DNA of 32,704 nt from an uncultured Muribaculaceae bacterium (GTDB lineage: Bacteria; Bacteroidota; Bacteroidia; Bacteroidales; Muribaculaceae): assembly GCA_910584665.1 (NCBI GenBank), contig CAJUBL010000036.1, positions 1-32,704 on the forward strand, written 5' to 3'. Made by a program: the position numbers and the translations under genes. Below are positions 1-9,355 of this stretch, piece by piece (the first letter of the stretch is position 1; each line of letters starts with the position of its first letter). The notes below the pieces were generated by a model, which was not told where the DNA came from, did no database searches, and saw only the letters and a list, made by a program, of their open reading frames with translations.

Positions 1-2
1 CG

Positions 3-938
3 GCGTGTGTTTTCCCCGCCGGTTCGCCGTGGTGGCATAAGGGACTCTGTTATGAGGATACGACTTTCATGTCACGTACTTGTGTACAGTATAAGGAGGA
101 CGGTACATTGCAGCCTATCTACGAGGACAATAAAAAGGTAGCGGCATTTCTCAATCCCGCACGTCAGGATAACCGTGACTTTGCGATGGGAATCCTTACC
201 GAGATCATGCATAAATATGACATTGACGGTCTTGCTCTCGACTACTGCCGTTATCCCGATACAGAGAGTGACTTTTCGCCTGAAACAAAAGCTCTCTTTG
301 AGGAGTATCTCGGCGAGACGGTAGAGAACTTCCCTGAGGATATCTTTACCTACCAGACCAATCCGGGTACCAGCGACAGCATCAGGGCCGCCGGCAAGTA
401 CTACAAGCAGTGGTGGGCATGGCGTGCCAATGTAATCTCCAGCTTTATCAAGCAGGTGAGCGACTCTCTCAAGGCCATTCGTCCCGATGCCGAACTTGAC
501 TACTGGGCGGCATCATGGATTCACGCCCTGCAGGGCCACGGACAGAACTGGGCCAGTCCCAGGAGCGACTGGGTCAAGGCTTACCCCGAGTATGGCAGTG
601 ACGAGTACAAAGCGGCCGGTTTTGCCCCTTATCTTGACAATTTTATCGTAGGAACCTATCTGGAGCGTGTTTACGGTCCTGACGACAACGAGTCGGTTGA
701 GTACGGTCTCACACGCGCCGATACATTGCTGCACGGTGACTGCAACCTTGTCGGTTCCATCTATGCTATCAACCACAACACCGATATGAATAACCCGCAG
801 AACATTTATAATGCCGTCACATGTTGCCTTGACAAGACCGGATCGGTGATGGTGTTTGACGTGGTACAGGTTATCGAACTTGACCAGTGGTCCACAATAA
901 AGAAAGCTTTCGACGACTACAGTGAGAGGAACCGGTAA
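3..938 (+). CDS. GHL10-type glycoside hydrolase-like protein, 5' end cut by window edge
   Basis: The frame is open from base 3, and residues before the first in-window ATG (base 69) align with the complete paralogue at 31261-32544 (shared G-S-P-W/Y-W ... C-Y motif). The gene therefore starts left of the window and the ATG at 69 is not the start. It belongs to the 'glycosyl hydrolase-like 10' family (PF02638 type, a TIM-barrel fold that includes YngK and the peptidoglycan-strand hydrolase DigH). Visible family marks are the F-L-N-P-A-R strand, the D-Y-C-R-Y-P-D motif that ends a barrel strand and carries the candidate acidic catalytic residue, and a later G-Q-N-W-A-S motif. It is probably exported and cleaves a polysaccharide backbone, but the substrate cannot be read from sequence. 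It lies 71 bp before the SusC gene on the same strand, so it is probably the upstream member of the same PUL operon. Confidence 0.8.
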   Translation, partial: ACVFPAGSPWWHKGLCYEDTTFMSRTCVQYKEDGTLQPIYEDNKKVAAFLNPARQDNRDFAMGILTEIMHKYDIDGLALDYCRYPDTESDFSPETKALFEEYLGETVENFPEDIFTYQTNPGTSDSIRAAGKYYKQWWAWRANVISSFIKQVSDSLKAIRPDAELDYWAASWIHALQGHGQNWASPRSDWVKAYPEYGSDEYKAAGFAPYLDNFIVGTYLERVYGPDDNESVEYGLTRADTLLHGDCNLVGSIYAINHNTDMNNPQNIYNAVTCCLDKTGSVMVFDVVQVIELDQWSTIKKAFDDYSERNR

Positions 939-952
939 ACAATAAATATATC

Positions 953-972
953 AGCCGGTGAAGACCGGTTTT
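953..972 (+). terminator. small hairpin between GHL10 gene and susC homologue (weak terminator or processing site)
   Basis: CCGGT (955-959) pairs with ACCGG (964-968) across a GAAG loop, and two weaker outer pairs extend it. Four T residues overlap and follow the right arm. The stem is short and the T tract poor, so it is more likely a partial terminator or RNA stability element inside an operon than a full stop. No TAnnTTTG promoter core follows before susC. Confidence 0.3.
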
Positions 973-1009
973 ACAGGATATATCATACTAAACTTTAATC
1001 AATTATCGC

Positions 1010-4000
1010 ATGAAGAAACTTTTTTCATTGCATCTTAGGCTTTTGGGCCTGATGATGTGTTTCTGTACCGCATTGTGGGCATCGGCCCAGGGCAATACGG
1101 TGACAGGAACTGTGATTGACGAGAACGGCGAGCCCATGATGGGTGCGACAGTATCGGTACAGGGTCAGGCCGGACTTGCCACGGCTACCGACCTTGACGG
1201 ACAGTTCTCGCTGACGTTACCGAAATCAGAGGCAACGCTTGCAATTACCTTTATAGGGTATAAGGAGACGTTGCAAAAAGTAACGGGGGGGGGTAGCTAT
1301 ACTATCAAAATGCAACCTGACGAGAATATTCTCGACGAGGTTGTTGTCGTAGGTTACGGCGTCCAGAAAAAAATAACCATGACCGGATCGGTATCGGCTG
1401 TCGGATCAAAGGATCTGATGAAGGCACCGATGCAGAACGTATCCAACATGCTGACCGGTAAGATTTCCGGTATGTCGTCAATACAGTCAAACGGTCAGCC
1501 CGGAGCCGATGGCGCCGCAATCTATGTGCGTGGTGTTAACGGATTCGGAGCCCAGTCGCCTCTGGTACTTGTTGATGGTATTGAGCGAGATATGAATATG
1601 GTAAATCCAGGTGATATAGAGTCGGTATCAGTGCTTAAGGATGCTGCCGCCTCTATTTATGGTATCAAGGGTTCAAACGGCGTAATCCTTATAACCACCA
1701 AGTCGGGTGAGGGCAAGACATCGATTAATTATAATATGTCATTGTCGGCTGTGCGTAACACCGCTTTCCCTGAGTTTCTCAATGCTTCAGAGTTCATGTA
1801 TTACAAGAATAAAGCTTTGATCATGGATGGACTTGAGCCATTGTTTTCAGCAGATATTCAGCAAAAGGTTTTTGCCAATGATCCGGATAGCCCGTGGGGT
1901 GAGACAGACTGGTTTGATGAAATTTTCCGTACCGGTTTCACTCAGCAACACAACGTCTCAGCTTCCGGATCGACCGAACGGGTGAAATATTTCACATCGT
2001 TGGGCTATATGTCACAGGACGGTACAATTAAGAAAACCAGTTTTGAGCGTTTCAATGCACGTACAAATCTTGAAATTAAGGTAGCCAGGAACCTTACTTT
2101 TTCTACACAGCTGTCAGGTGTGAAAACCCAGCAGGAGGCGCCGAGCAGTGCGGCCTTTGGCAAACAATATGAAATCAACCCTGTGCGTCAGGCCGCCAAT
2201 ACCGCTCCAATCATCAAGAAAGAGTGGAATGGCTATAAACTTGCATGGAAAGAAGGTAACGCAATCAATGTCAATCCGCTTGCCGCCCTTGAAAATGATG
2301 GATTTTACAAACGTGACAATTGGATTTTCAATTCATCCTACAAGCTTGAGTATGACTTGTCAGACCTGTGGGAACCCTTGAAGGGACTGAAGGTTTCGGG
2401 ATTTTTTGCCTACGACTTTACCCACACAGCATCGCGCGAGTTTACTAAAGGCTATGAATTGCTGGCTTTTGACAATTATAACCTTGAGTCGAAAGTCGAG
2501 CAGTCATATGGTATAGGAAAAGAAGCATCGTTCCAGCGATATGCCAATACATCATGGCGATGGATGCTTCGTCCCGCTATAAATTATAATCGTGATTTTG
2601 GCAAGCACTCGGTCAATTTCCTTCTTCTGTATGAAAAGACCAAGGCTTACAGTGACATGCTCTATGCGGCAGGACGCGGTTATCTTGCTACCGACCCTGT
2701 AGACATCAACCTTGCTCCGGAGCGTACCGAGAATGTCCCCCTGCAACAAGGTAACTATCAGCACACAGGCATGCAATCATACGTAGGTCGTATCAATTAT
2801 GCTTATGACAACAAATACTTGTTTGAATTTGCGATGCGTCGTGACGGTTCATATATTTTTGCACCGGAGAATCGATGGGCCAATTTCCCTTCAGTCTCGG
2901 TCGGATGGGTCGCATCACGTGAGAAATTCCTTGAAGACATACAGTGGATCGAAATGCTGAAACTTCGTGCAAGCTATGGCGAGAGCGGATCGGACAATAT
3001 GGATCCGTTCCTTTACAATCTGACCTATGCGATGGCAACAAACAGTTATGTTATCAATGGGGCGGCTATGGCACAGTATTATTTAAGCAATTCCTATGCG
3101 TTCAGGGATTTCACTTGGGCTCATGATAAAACTTTCAACTTTGGTGTTGACTTCTCGTTGTTCCGCAGTAAATTATCAGGTGAGATCGATGTGTTTTACA
3201 AGAAAACAACCGATATTCTTGAAGGGACCGGCGGCGCTTATCCCCCGTCTCTTGCAGGATATTTCCCGTCATGGGCAAATAGCGGCGCTGCCGATAACCG
3301 GGGTGTTGAAATCACATTGAACCATCAGCTTGCTGTTACCAAGGACTTCAACTATCGTGTAAGAGGCTCGTTTTCATTTGCCCGTAATAAGGTATTGAAA
3401 AAGAAAGTGAGTGACAGCTATCCGAATTATCGTGGTCAGCTTGGTTCCCCGGCTTATGCACGTTACGGTTTCAAGACGGCCGGTTTGTTCCAGACACAGG
3501 AGGAAATAGATAATTATCCTATCGCACCGTCAGGCGAGACCCGTCTTGGTGACATCAAGTATGTCGATGTTAATGGCGATGGTATCATATCGTCGGCCCA
3601 TGACTATGTGAAGATCGGTTACGGAATGATACCTGAGATTAACTTCTCGTTTAACATCGATCTGAATTATAAAGATTTCTATCTTACAACACTATGGCAG
3701 GGTGTTACACATTGTGACTACCAGCTGCAGGGTGTATATGACAATGGCGTTACAGCTTCTACCGTTTACACAAGTGCATTCGGCACAGGTAATTCACCGA
3801 AATATCTGATAGAGGAGGCTTGGACCCCCGAGAATCCTGATGCGAAATATCCCCGATTGTCGACAATACCGAATGGAAATAATGCATGGGTATCAGACTG
3901 GTGGACAATTAACGGCGAATACCTGCGTCTCAAGAACATCCAGCTTGGATACAACATCCCGGCCAATGTTCTTCGCAAGACACCGTTCTCATCGGTCAAT

Positions 4001-4132
4001 GTTTATGTGGCAGGTTCGAATGTTTTGACTTTCAGCCACTTCAAGTATGTTGACCCTGAGAGTCCTTCGGTATCGAACGGTTTCTATCCACAACAGGCTA
4101 CCTATACATTCGGTCTTAATGTCGCATTCTAA
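1010..4132 (+). CDS. SusC/RagA-family TonB-dependent outer-membrane glycan transporter
   Basis: This 1040-residue protein has the normal SusC size. A signal peptide (about 1-26, ending A-S-A before Q27) is followed by a carboxypeptidase-regulatory-like domain (about 28-110), the characteristic D-E-V-V-V-V-G-Y-G segment (about 107-116), a plug domain (about 120-235, with V-R-G and a D-G segment) and a long beta-barrel ending in an aromatic residue (V-A-F). It forms the outer-membrane pore that imports oligosaccharides using TonB energy, capped by the SusD-like lipoprotein encoded 8 bp downstream. Codons 92-95 contain a run of nine G (1285-1293). Adding one G creates a TAG stop immediately, and losing one G gives a stop at 1350-1352, so this transporter could be switched off by slippage. 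The start follows an ordinary Bacteroidetes A/T-rich leader. Confidence 0.96.
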   Translation: MKKLFSLHLRLLGLMMCFCTALWASAQGNTVTGTVIDENGEPMMGATVSVQGQAGLATATDLDGQFSLTLPKSEATLAITFIGYKETLQKVTGGGSYTIKMQPDENILDEVVVVGYGVQKKITMTGSVSAVGSKDLMKAPMQNVSNMLTGKISGMSSIQSNGQPGADGAAIYVRGVNGFGAQSPLVLVDGIERDMNMVNPGDIESVSVLKDAAASIYGIKGSNGVILITTKSGEGKTSINYNMSLSAVRNTAFPEFLNASEFMYYKNKALIMDGLEPLFSADIQQKVFANDPDSPWGETDWFDEIFRTGFTQQHNVSASGSTERVKYFTSLGYMSQDGTIKKTSFERFNARTNLEIKVARNLTFSTQLSGVKTQQEAPSSAAFGKQYEINPVRQAANTAPIIKKEWNGYKLAWKEGNAINVNPLAALENDGFYKRDNWIFNSSYKLEYDLSDLWEPLKGLKVSGFFAYDFTHTASREFTKGYELLAFDNYNLESKVEQSYGIGKEASFQRYANTSWRWMLRPAINYNRDFGKHSVNFLLLYEKTKAYSDMLYAAGRGYLATDPVDINLAPERTENVPLQQGNYQHTGMQSYVGRINYAYDNKYLFEFAMRRDGSYIFAPENRWANFPSVSVGWVASREKFLEDIQWIEMLKLRASYGESGSDNMDPFLYNLTYAMATNSYVINGAAMAQYYLSNSYAFRDFTWAHDKTFNFGVDFSLFRSKLSGEIDVFYKKTTDILEGTGGAYPPSLAGYFPSWANSGAADNRGVEITLNHQLAVTKDFNYRVRGSFSFARNKVLKKKVSDSYPNYRGQLGSPAYARYGFKTAGLFQTQEEIDNYPIAPSGETRLGDIKYVDVNGDGIISSAHDYVKIGYGMIPEINFSFNIDLNYKDFYLTTLWQGVTHCDYQLQGVYDNGVTASTVYTSAFGTGNSPKYLIEEAWTPENPDAKYPRLSTIPNGNNAWVSDWWTINGEYLRLKNIQLGYNIPANVLRKTPFSSVNVYVAGSNVLTFSHFKYVDPESPSVSNGFYPQQATYTFGLNVAF
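1285..1293 (+). repeat. G9 mononucleotide run inside the susC homologue
   Basis: Nine consecutive G begin with the third base of a Thr codon and continue through Gly-Gly-Gly. Both +1 and -1 changes stop translation within about 60 bp. It lies in the N-terminal regulatory-like domain, upstream of the plug. It is a candidate slipped-strand contingency site, but a sequencing or assembly slip cannot be excluded without reads. Confidence 0.7.
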
Positions 4133-4140
4133 CAAGTGAA

Positions 4141-5883
4141 ATGATGAGAAAAAATTATTATATAAATATATTTGCCGCCTTGGTTTTGTGTGCATCTATA
4201 TCATCATGTGAGGATGTTATTGATGTAGAGAAAGAAACTGAGATTTCAGACCAGGCCATTTGGAGTTCAGTAGAGGCTGCCGATGCATATATCACGGCTT
4301 CATATAAAATTTTTACCGATGACACCCAGCTTAAAGGTTGTCGCAACCGTTTCTGGGATAGTTTTTCTGATCTGACAAAGTCATCATCATGGGATCAATA
4401 CGGGCATCCATATAATTCATTCCTTCTGCAAGGGCTTAATACCGGTGATAATGGAGCCGGGGCATTTGAGTGCTGGACCAGTCAGTATGCACGTATACGT
4501 ACTGCCAATCTGTGTCTGAAATCATTACGTGAACGTGGTCAGAAATTCGGACAGGAATTTGTGACACTGCGTGAGGCCGAGATACGTCTGTGCAGAGCTT
4601 ACAGCTATTTTATGCTTGCCCGAGTATATGGCGGTGTATTGTTGCGTACCGAGAGTTCCGGTATAAACGGAGGCCTTAGTGATGGTAAATATCCTGAGGA
4701 TGTGACGATGGCCCGTTCAAGCGAAGCCGATACTTACGAGTACATTCTCAATGAGCTGAAATTTGCGGCCGAAAATCTTCCCGATAAAAACTCGACATCG
4801 TGGCCAAGAGGGCGTGCAACAAAAGCTTTCGCTTATGGTATGATCTCTCGCGTTGCATTATTTGCCCAGAAATGGGAGATAGCAGCCGAGGCGGCTGAGG
4901 CAGTGGCCAAATGTCCGGGGGTTCAGCTGGATAACGATTTCAATAATGTAGTTTCTGAAAAATCAGTCTCTTCGCCCGAGATATTGTTCGCTATCGAATA
5001 TATTAAAGGTAACACCTCCTTGTTCCACTTGTGGGACAACAGTGTAAGCCCCCTCGGTGATTCTGAGATCAATAAAGGTGGAGCATATGCCGAGCATCAG
5101 CCCACAGCCGAACTTGCCGACCTGTATGAATGGAAAGACGGTACTCCCTTTAGCTGGGATAACTGGAGCGATGGTCATCCCGACCCATTCTCGGACCGTG
5201 AACCTCGTTTCCAGGCTACAATTCTCTATAACGGAGCCAAATGGCGTGATCGTAACATAGAATGCTGGGCTGATTATAAAAATGATGAAGGAGAGACTAT
5301 ATCATCGGCCGATGGTTTTGCCGAGTTCAGGAAAACCGGTTCAACCGGAGGCAAGACATGTACCGGTTACTTCCTGCGCAAGTTCCTGCAGGAGAGCAAT
5401 ACCAAGTTTGTCGAGTCGCTTGACAAGAGTATCACTCCCGATATAGTTATGCGTTATGCCGAGATTCTGCTCAATGAGGCCGAGGCGTATACCCGGATGG
5501 ATCTTGTAGCAAACCGCGAGAAGGTTAAAAATTGTATAAATGCGATTCGTGCCCGTGTGCAGCTCCCAGAGCTTCCTATCACCGCATTTAGTGATGTTGA
5601 GTCTGCAATGAAGATAATACGTGACGAGCGTGCCAAGGAGCTTGTAGCCGAAGGATTTCGTTTTTGGGATCTGCGTCGTTGGGGACTTGCCGAGTCGGTT
5701 ATCGGAGGTCAGATGGCACACGGTGTGAAGATTATTAATGATGGAGCCGGCAACTTTACCTATGAGAAAATATCATGTGATGCCGGTGAAACACGTGTTT
5801 ATCCCGCCCGTTACAAGTATTTTTCAATCCCGTTGAACGAGCGTTCCAACAATCCGCTGTGCATTAATAACCCCGGTTGGTAA
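4141..5883 (+). CDS. SusD/RagB-family surface glycan-binding lipoprotein
   Basis: This 580-residue lipoprotein has a signal peptide ending in S-I-S-S-C (Cys23), followed by acidic residues (E-D) as expected for surface export. SusD family features are the helical TPR-like N-terminal half (R-x-x-N-L-C-L near 120, R-A-Y-x-Y-F-M-L-A near 155) and the C-terminal signature around 505-520 (E-R-A-K-E-L-V-A-E-G, then F-W-D-L-R-R-W-G). It forms the lid of the SusC pore and binds substrate at the cell surface. It starts 8 bp after the susC stop. Two ATG codons in tandem (4141 and 4144) are both usable, and the first is given. The protein is complete, with no frameshift. Confidence 0.96.
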   Translation: MMRKNYYINIFAALVLCASISSCEDVIDVEKETEISDQAIWSSVEAADAYITASYKIFTDDTQLKGCRNRFWDSFSDLTKSSSWDQYGHPYNSFLLQGLNTGDNGAGAFECWTSQYARIRTANLCLKSLRERGQKFGQEFVTLREAEIRLCRAYSYFMLARVYGGVLLRTESSGINGGLSDGKYPEDVTMARSSEADTYEYILNELKFAAENLPDKNSTSWPRGRATKAFAYGMISRVALFAQKWEIAAEAAEAVAKCPGVQLDNDFNNVVSEKSVSSPEILFAIEYIKGNTSLFHLWDNSVSPLGDSEINKGGAYAEHQPTAELADLYEWKDGTPFSWDNWSDGHPDPFSDREPRFQATILYNGAKWRDRNIECWADYKNDEGETISSADGFAEFRKTGSTGGKTCTGYFLRKFLQESNTKFVESLDKSITPDIVMRYAEILLNEAEAYTRMDLVANREKVKNCINAIRARVQLPELPITAFSDVESAMKIIRDERAKELVAEGFRFWDLRRWGLAESVIGGQMAHGVKIINDGAGNFTYEKISCDAGETRVYPARYKYFSIPLNERSNNPLCINNPGW

Positions 5884-5904
5884 TCATATAAATAATTGGA
5901 AAAT

Positions 5905-6369
5905 ATGAATTTGCTTAAATATAATATATTATCATTGTTTGTAATCCTGATGTCATTAGGACTGAACGGATGCAGCGAGGCTGATCCTGAATTTGTTCAC
6001 ACCGATAATCTGATATCTGAGATGGTGTGTATGTCGGGCCGTACCAGTGATGCTCCCACATTGACAGGTACAATATATGAGTATGATAAAAACGGAGAAC
6101 TCCTTGAGCCAGGATTCACGTTTGCCGATACTGAGGGAGGCTCGGGAGTAATAACTTTTGTAGTACCGGCTGCAGACCGAAAAAAATTCGATCTTACCAG
6201 TGTGTATCTGCGTGCTACCCTTACATGGGATGAGGTTATCACTCCATCGCTTACATATTCGCGTCATAATATTCTTGTTGACGATGAGCATCCCGACGGT
6301 TTGGTTATTGCCGTGAAATCGGGAATAGGCACTGTGCGTAAATATCGCATTATGGGTATCTATGAGTAA
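5905..6369 (+). CDS. small PUL lipoprotein, candidate surface glycan-binding accessory protein
   Basis: This 154-residue lipoprotein has its signal peptide ending at N-G-C (Cys23), followed by S-E-A-D-P, an acidic stretch consistent with surface display. The remainder is predicted all-beta, with alternating hydrophobic strands and T-G-T-I and R-A-T-L-T-W segments. I do not recognise a characterised family; it resembles the small proteins often encoded directly after susD. It sits 21 bp after the SusD stop and 27 bp before the next lipoprotein, so it is certainly in the same operon. The ATG at 5905 is chosen over an in-frame TTG at 5896 because it gives a clean M-N-L-L-K-Y signal peptide. Glycan binding is inferred from position only. 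Confidence 0.8.
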   Translation: MNLLKYNILSLFVILMSLGLNGCSEADPEFVHTDNLISEMVCMSGRTSDAPTLTGTIYEYDKNGELLEPGFTFADTEGGSGVITFVVPAADRKKFDLTSVYLRATLTWDEVITPSLTYSRHNILVDDEHPDGLVIAVKSGIGTVRKYRIMGIYE

Positions 6370-6396
6370 TCCAATTATTTTAAAAGAAATTATCTT

Positions 6397-7890
6397 ATGA
6401 AACTGAATAAATTGTTCATTACAGCATGTGCGGTTGCCATTGGCTTTGGCTTCACGTCGTGTAGCGATGACATGTTTACCAGAGATGGGCAGGAAGCATT
6501 CATTCTTGGCTCCAACGACAAGGACTGCTTTAAGGTAACAGGTAAGTCCGGTACTGTGTGGAAGTCACGTATGGATGGTAATACAATATATATACAGGTG
6601 AGCCCGACTATCGATCCGAGTGTTGAACTTGATGGAGTTGTCGCAACGTTCTTTTTATCAAAAGGCGCGTCAGTTACTCCCGAACCGTCCATACCCCAGA
6701 ATTTCGCTCAGGAGGGGGGCGTGCAGTATACTGTGACATCAGAGGACGGCAAAACAAGCCGTATCTATACTGTCACACATGCACTGACCGATATTATTGA
6801 ATTCGGCAAGGGATTTACCAATGGTATCAAGCAGAATGAAATGAAATTCGATCAGTTGGGTTATCCTGGCACTCAGGGAGATTATAGTTTCTCTGACGGA
6901 CGTATGTATGGTGATCTTAACGGTTATGTAGCATATTGCGGTCACGATCATATCGTTCTGATGGCGGCTCAGTATTCAAATCCTCAGTTCGGTGACGCGT
7001 CATTGAATGTCGTCAACAGGGATCTGGCATTTAAGGTGTTCAATGCTTCCGATTTTTCACAGGCCGGCAACCTGAATATAGGCTCGCTGGATATAAAGTC
7101 AATACGTGCCATAACGTCAGACTGGAACGGCACTCTTGTAGCTGTCGTCAACAATGGTACTTCGGGCGATCTGTATTATTGGACGTCATATTCTGATGCA
7201 CCTAAACTATTGGCTCATATTAATGAGAATATTTGTCCTGCGATCGATGGCTCAAGCTATTTACAGGCCGCCGGTGATATCACATCAAATGTCACATTCA
7301 CATGCAATGGTCAGCGTAACGCGACAGGTGATCATTATATGATTCATCTTGAAAACGGCCAGGTCGTTTCGACCGAACTTCTGTCGACCGGTTATCCGAG
7401 TAATGACAGCAATGGTTTTCAGATGATTTCCCCCCTGAAATCGGAGGCCAGATCGAGCTATGTAATGGGTGACGTTGAAGGTAACGGTAACTTTGCGCTT
7501 AAGGTGTACGCCAATACATTCAGCGGTAAAACCAAGGTAATTATGCCTAATGTGCTTCAGAATGACTGGCAGACATGGTGGGTTGGTACAGGATCAAATC
7601 TTTCACGAACCGGTGCCCGTCGCCCTTACGTGTCGGCTATGTATATCAATGGCAAATATTATTCTTCATTAATGCTTGGCACCGGTTGGTGGTGGCATAA
7701 TGATATTGCTGAGATAGATGACCTCCATACACGTGTAACCGGCACGTCGGTGGCTTATTCTGTTAACTGCGCATGGAGTTTTGGCGGTTCGTGTGACTGG
7801 TACTGGGATCCTGAAATAAGTGAGGCATATTGGGTGGGGTATACCGACCGTTATGGAATGTTCTCGGTTCGTCTTACCTGCTACGAATAA
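6397..7890 (+). CDS. PUL surface lipoprotein, DUF5018-like, putative surface glycan-binding protein
   Basis: This 497-residue lipoprotein carries a lipobox F-T-S-C (Cys22) followed by S-D-D, a strong Bacteroidetes lipoprotein surface-export signal. Residues about 35-130 look like a beta-sandwich module with the recurring Y-T-V-T-S-E-D-G-K ... R-I-Y-T-V-T pattern seen in DUF5018-type PUL proteins. The rest is rich in W, Y and G repeats resembling a beta-propeller (for example the W-Q-T-W-W-V-G and G-W-W-W-H-N segments). No catalytic motif is evident. Its place after SusC/SusD and its many surface aromatics suggest a surface glycan-binding protein that feeds the SusC/D complex. The family assignment is tentative. 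Confidence 0.75.
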   Translation: MKLNKLFITACAVAIGFGFTSCSDDMFTRDGQEAFILGSNDKDCFKVTGKSGTVWKSRMDGNTIYIQVSPTIDPSVELDGVVATFFLSKGASVTPEPSIPQNFAQEGGVQYTVTSEDGKTSRIYTVTHALTDIIEFGKGFTNGIKQNEMKFDQLGYPGTQGDYSFSDGRMYGDLNGYVAYCGHDHIVLMAAQYSNPQFGDASLNVVNRDLAFKVFNASDFSQAGNLNIGSLDIKSIRAITSDWNGTLVAVVNNGTSGDLYYWTSYSDAPKLLAHINENICPAIDGSSYLQAAGDITSNVTFTCNGQRNATGDHYMIHLENGQVVSTELLSTGYPSNDSNGFQMISPLKSEARSSYVMGDVEGNGNFALKVYANTFSGKTKVIMPNVLQNDWQTWWVGTGSNLSRTGARRPYVSAMYINGKYYSSLMLGTGWWWHNDIAEIDDLHTRVTGTSVAYSVNCAWSFGGSCDWYWDPEISEAYWVGYTDRYGMFSVRLTCYE

Positions 7891-7937
7891 TCTGTAAAAA
7901 GATTCTCTCATATTTTTAATAATCTAAATTGATAGAT

Positions 7938-9290
7938 ATGAATATAAAAAAATATTTTTTGGGTTTTGCCGTAGCTGTTGTCTCATTGTCGGCTTGTAGC
8001 GACGATGATAGTTTTGACCCCTATGCACAGGCTCCGGAACCACCTGTTCCAAATGTTGTTCCCGAGCCTCCCACAATCAAACCGAAGGCTATGTGGATCG
8101 ATGCTCATGCCAATTTTTCCCGTCTGTCAACAAAGGCAGGTATAGATGCTGAGCTTAAGAAAATCAAGGACTATGGCATGAATATGATATACCTTGATGT
8201 AAAGCCCGGTAACGGCTATGCTCTTTATAAAAGTGATATACTGCCTTATTGTAATACATTTGGTACGGAAACTGTCACACGTGACTATGATGATTATCTC
8301 GGTTACTTCCTTGAGAAGTGTGAGGAGTTGGAAATCGATGTGGTCGCCTCTATAGTCGCTACCGGATTCGGTCATCACTCGGGTGATGTAAAACAGGGTT
8401 ATGTATATGATCATTGGGATCAGTGGGGCAATAAGTGTCAGGTGCGTTCTGATTCATCGGAACCAGGTAAGACTGTAAGTATTGCTGATGATCCTGATCA
8501 GCCGATTGTCATGCTGACTCCACGTTCTCCCGAAGTGCAGAGTCTTGTGCTGAATATCGTTGATGAACTTGTAACCAGATATCCTAAACTTAAAGGTATA
8601 AGTCTTGACTACCTGCGTTATTGCAATAATGATGGCGGATGGTATGGTATGGGAGATATTGATCTCAACGGTTATGCCGAATATTGGAGCGAAAGTAAAC
8701 CGAAGCCATTGGAAATTGTTACTGAGACAGGAGGTATAGGTCCTAAATATGCAAAATGGATCGAATACCGTTCGGCTACTGTAAGATCTCTGCTGTCGGG
8801 CATTCGTTCAACGGTCAAGATGATCAATCCCGATTGTGAGATACATCTTTGGGCATCGGCTCAGTGGAGCTCGCGATATGCGATAGGTCAGAACTGGGCA
8901 AGTAATAAATATAAACCGACAGGCGGACAGTACACCGATACTTACAATCAGACCGGTTTCGCCGACCTGCTTGATGTTTTTGTAACCGGCGCGTATGCTG
9001 AAAAGGTATGGAAATCAGAAGATCCGTCGACAGAGTGGACTGTCGAGAACTTTGTTACAACATGGAATAAATATATCATGGACGATTGCAAGTGCTACGG
9101 CTCTATTGCAGCATATGCTCTTGATGAGCAGAAAAACTCTGACGCTACATATCTGTGCCTTCGTAACACCGACGGTTATATGACTTTTGAACTATCTCAC
9201 GTAAATTCGCGGAACCTTTGGAATTCAACTCAGGAGGGTATTAACCGATATGAGAATCCAGGCTCATACGAGGAAGAGGAATTGTATTGA
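7938..9290 (+). CDS. GHL10-type glycoside hydrolase-like surface lipoprotein
   Basis: This 450-residue protein has a lipobox L-S-A-C (Cys20) followed by S-D-D-D, the strongest surface-export signal in the window, then a proline-rich tether (about 30-48) and a TIM-barrel domain. It shares with the two other GHL10-like proteins here the W/A-x-A-N-F-S start, L-D-V-K-P, the L-D-Y-L-R-Y strand end (Asp224) and G-Q-N-W-A-S, but is clearly more divergent from them than they are from each other. It probably acts as a surface endo-glycosidase that generates oligosaccharides for SusC/D. The ATG at 7938 is preferred to the in-frame TTG at 7929. It is the last gene of transcription unit 1, with a terminator immediately after it. 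The substrate is unknown. Confidence 0.82.
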   Translation: MNIKKYFLGFAVAVVSLSACSDDDSFDPYAQAPEPPVPNVVPEPPTIKPKAMWIDAHANFSRLSTKAGIDAELKKIKDYGMNMIYLDVKPGNGYALYKSDILPYCNTFGTETVTRDYDDYLGYFLEKCEELEIDVVASIVATGFGHHSGDVKQGYVYDHWDQWGNKCQVRSDSSEPGKTVSIADDPDQPIVMLTPRSPEVQSLVLNIVDELVTRYPKLKGISLDYLRYCNNDGGWYGMGDIDLNGYAEYWSESKPKPLEIVTETGGIGPKYAKWIEYRSATVRSLLSGIRSTVKMINPDCEIHLWASAQWSSRYAIGQNWASNKYKPTGGQYTDTYNQTGFADLLDVFVTGAYAEKVWKSEDPSTEWTVENFVTTWNKYIMDDCKCYGSIAAYALDEQKNSDATYLCLRNTDGYMTFELSHVNSRNLWNSTQEGINRYENPGSYEEEELY

Positions 9291-9306
9291 GAACTAATAA
9301 TTGAAT

Positions 9307-9353
9307 TTCACCCGCGTCACATTGCTATATGTGTGGCGCGGGTGAAGTTTTTT
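9307..9353 (+). terminator. strong rho-independent terminator ending PUL unit 1
   Basis: Arm 9307-9321 (TTCACCCGCGTCACA) pairs with 9330-9346 with one mismatch and a slight offset, enclosing a short A/T loop. A six-T run follows (9348-9353), then more T-rich sequence. The position 17 bp after the GHL10 stop fits an operon end. Confidence 0.85.
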
Positions 9354-9355
9354 AT

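Noticed and set aside
5896..5904. TTG start three codons before the small lipoprotein
   Set aside because: The ATG at 5905 gives a better signal peptide and normal spacing to the A-rich leader. The same reasoning rejects the TTG at 7929 for the GHL10 gene.
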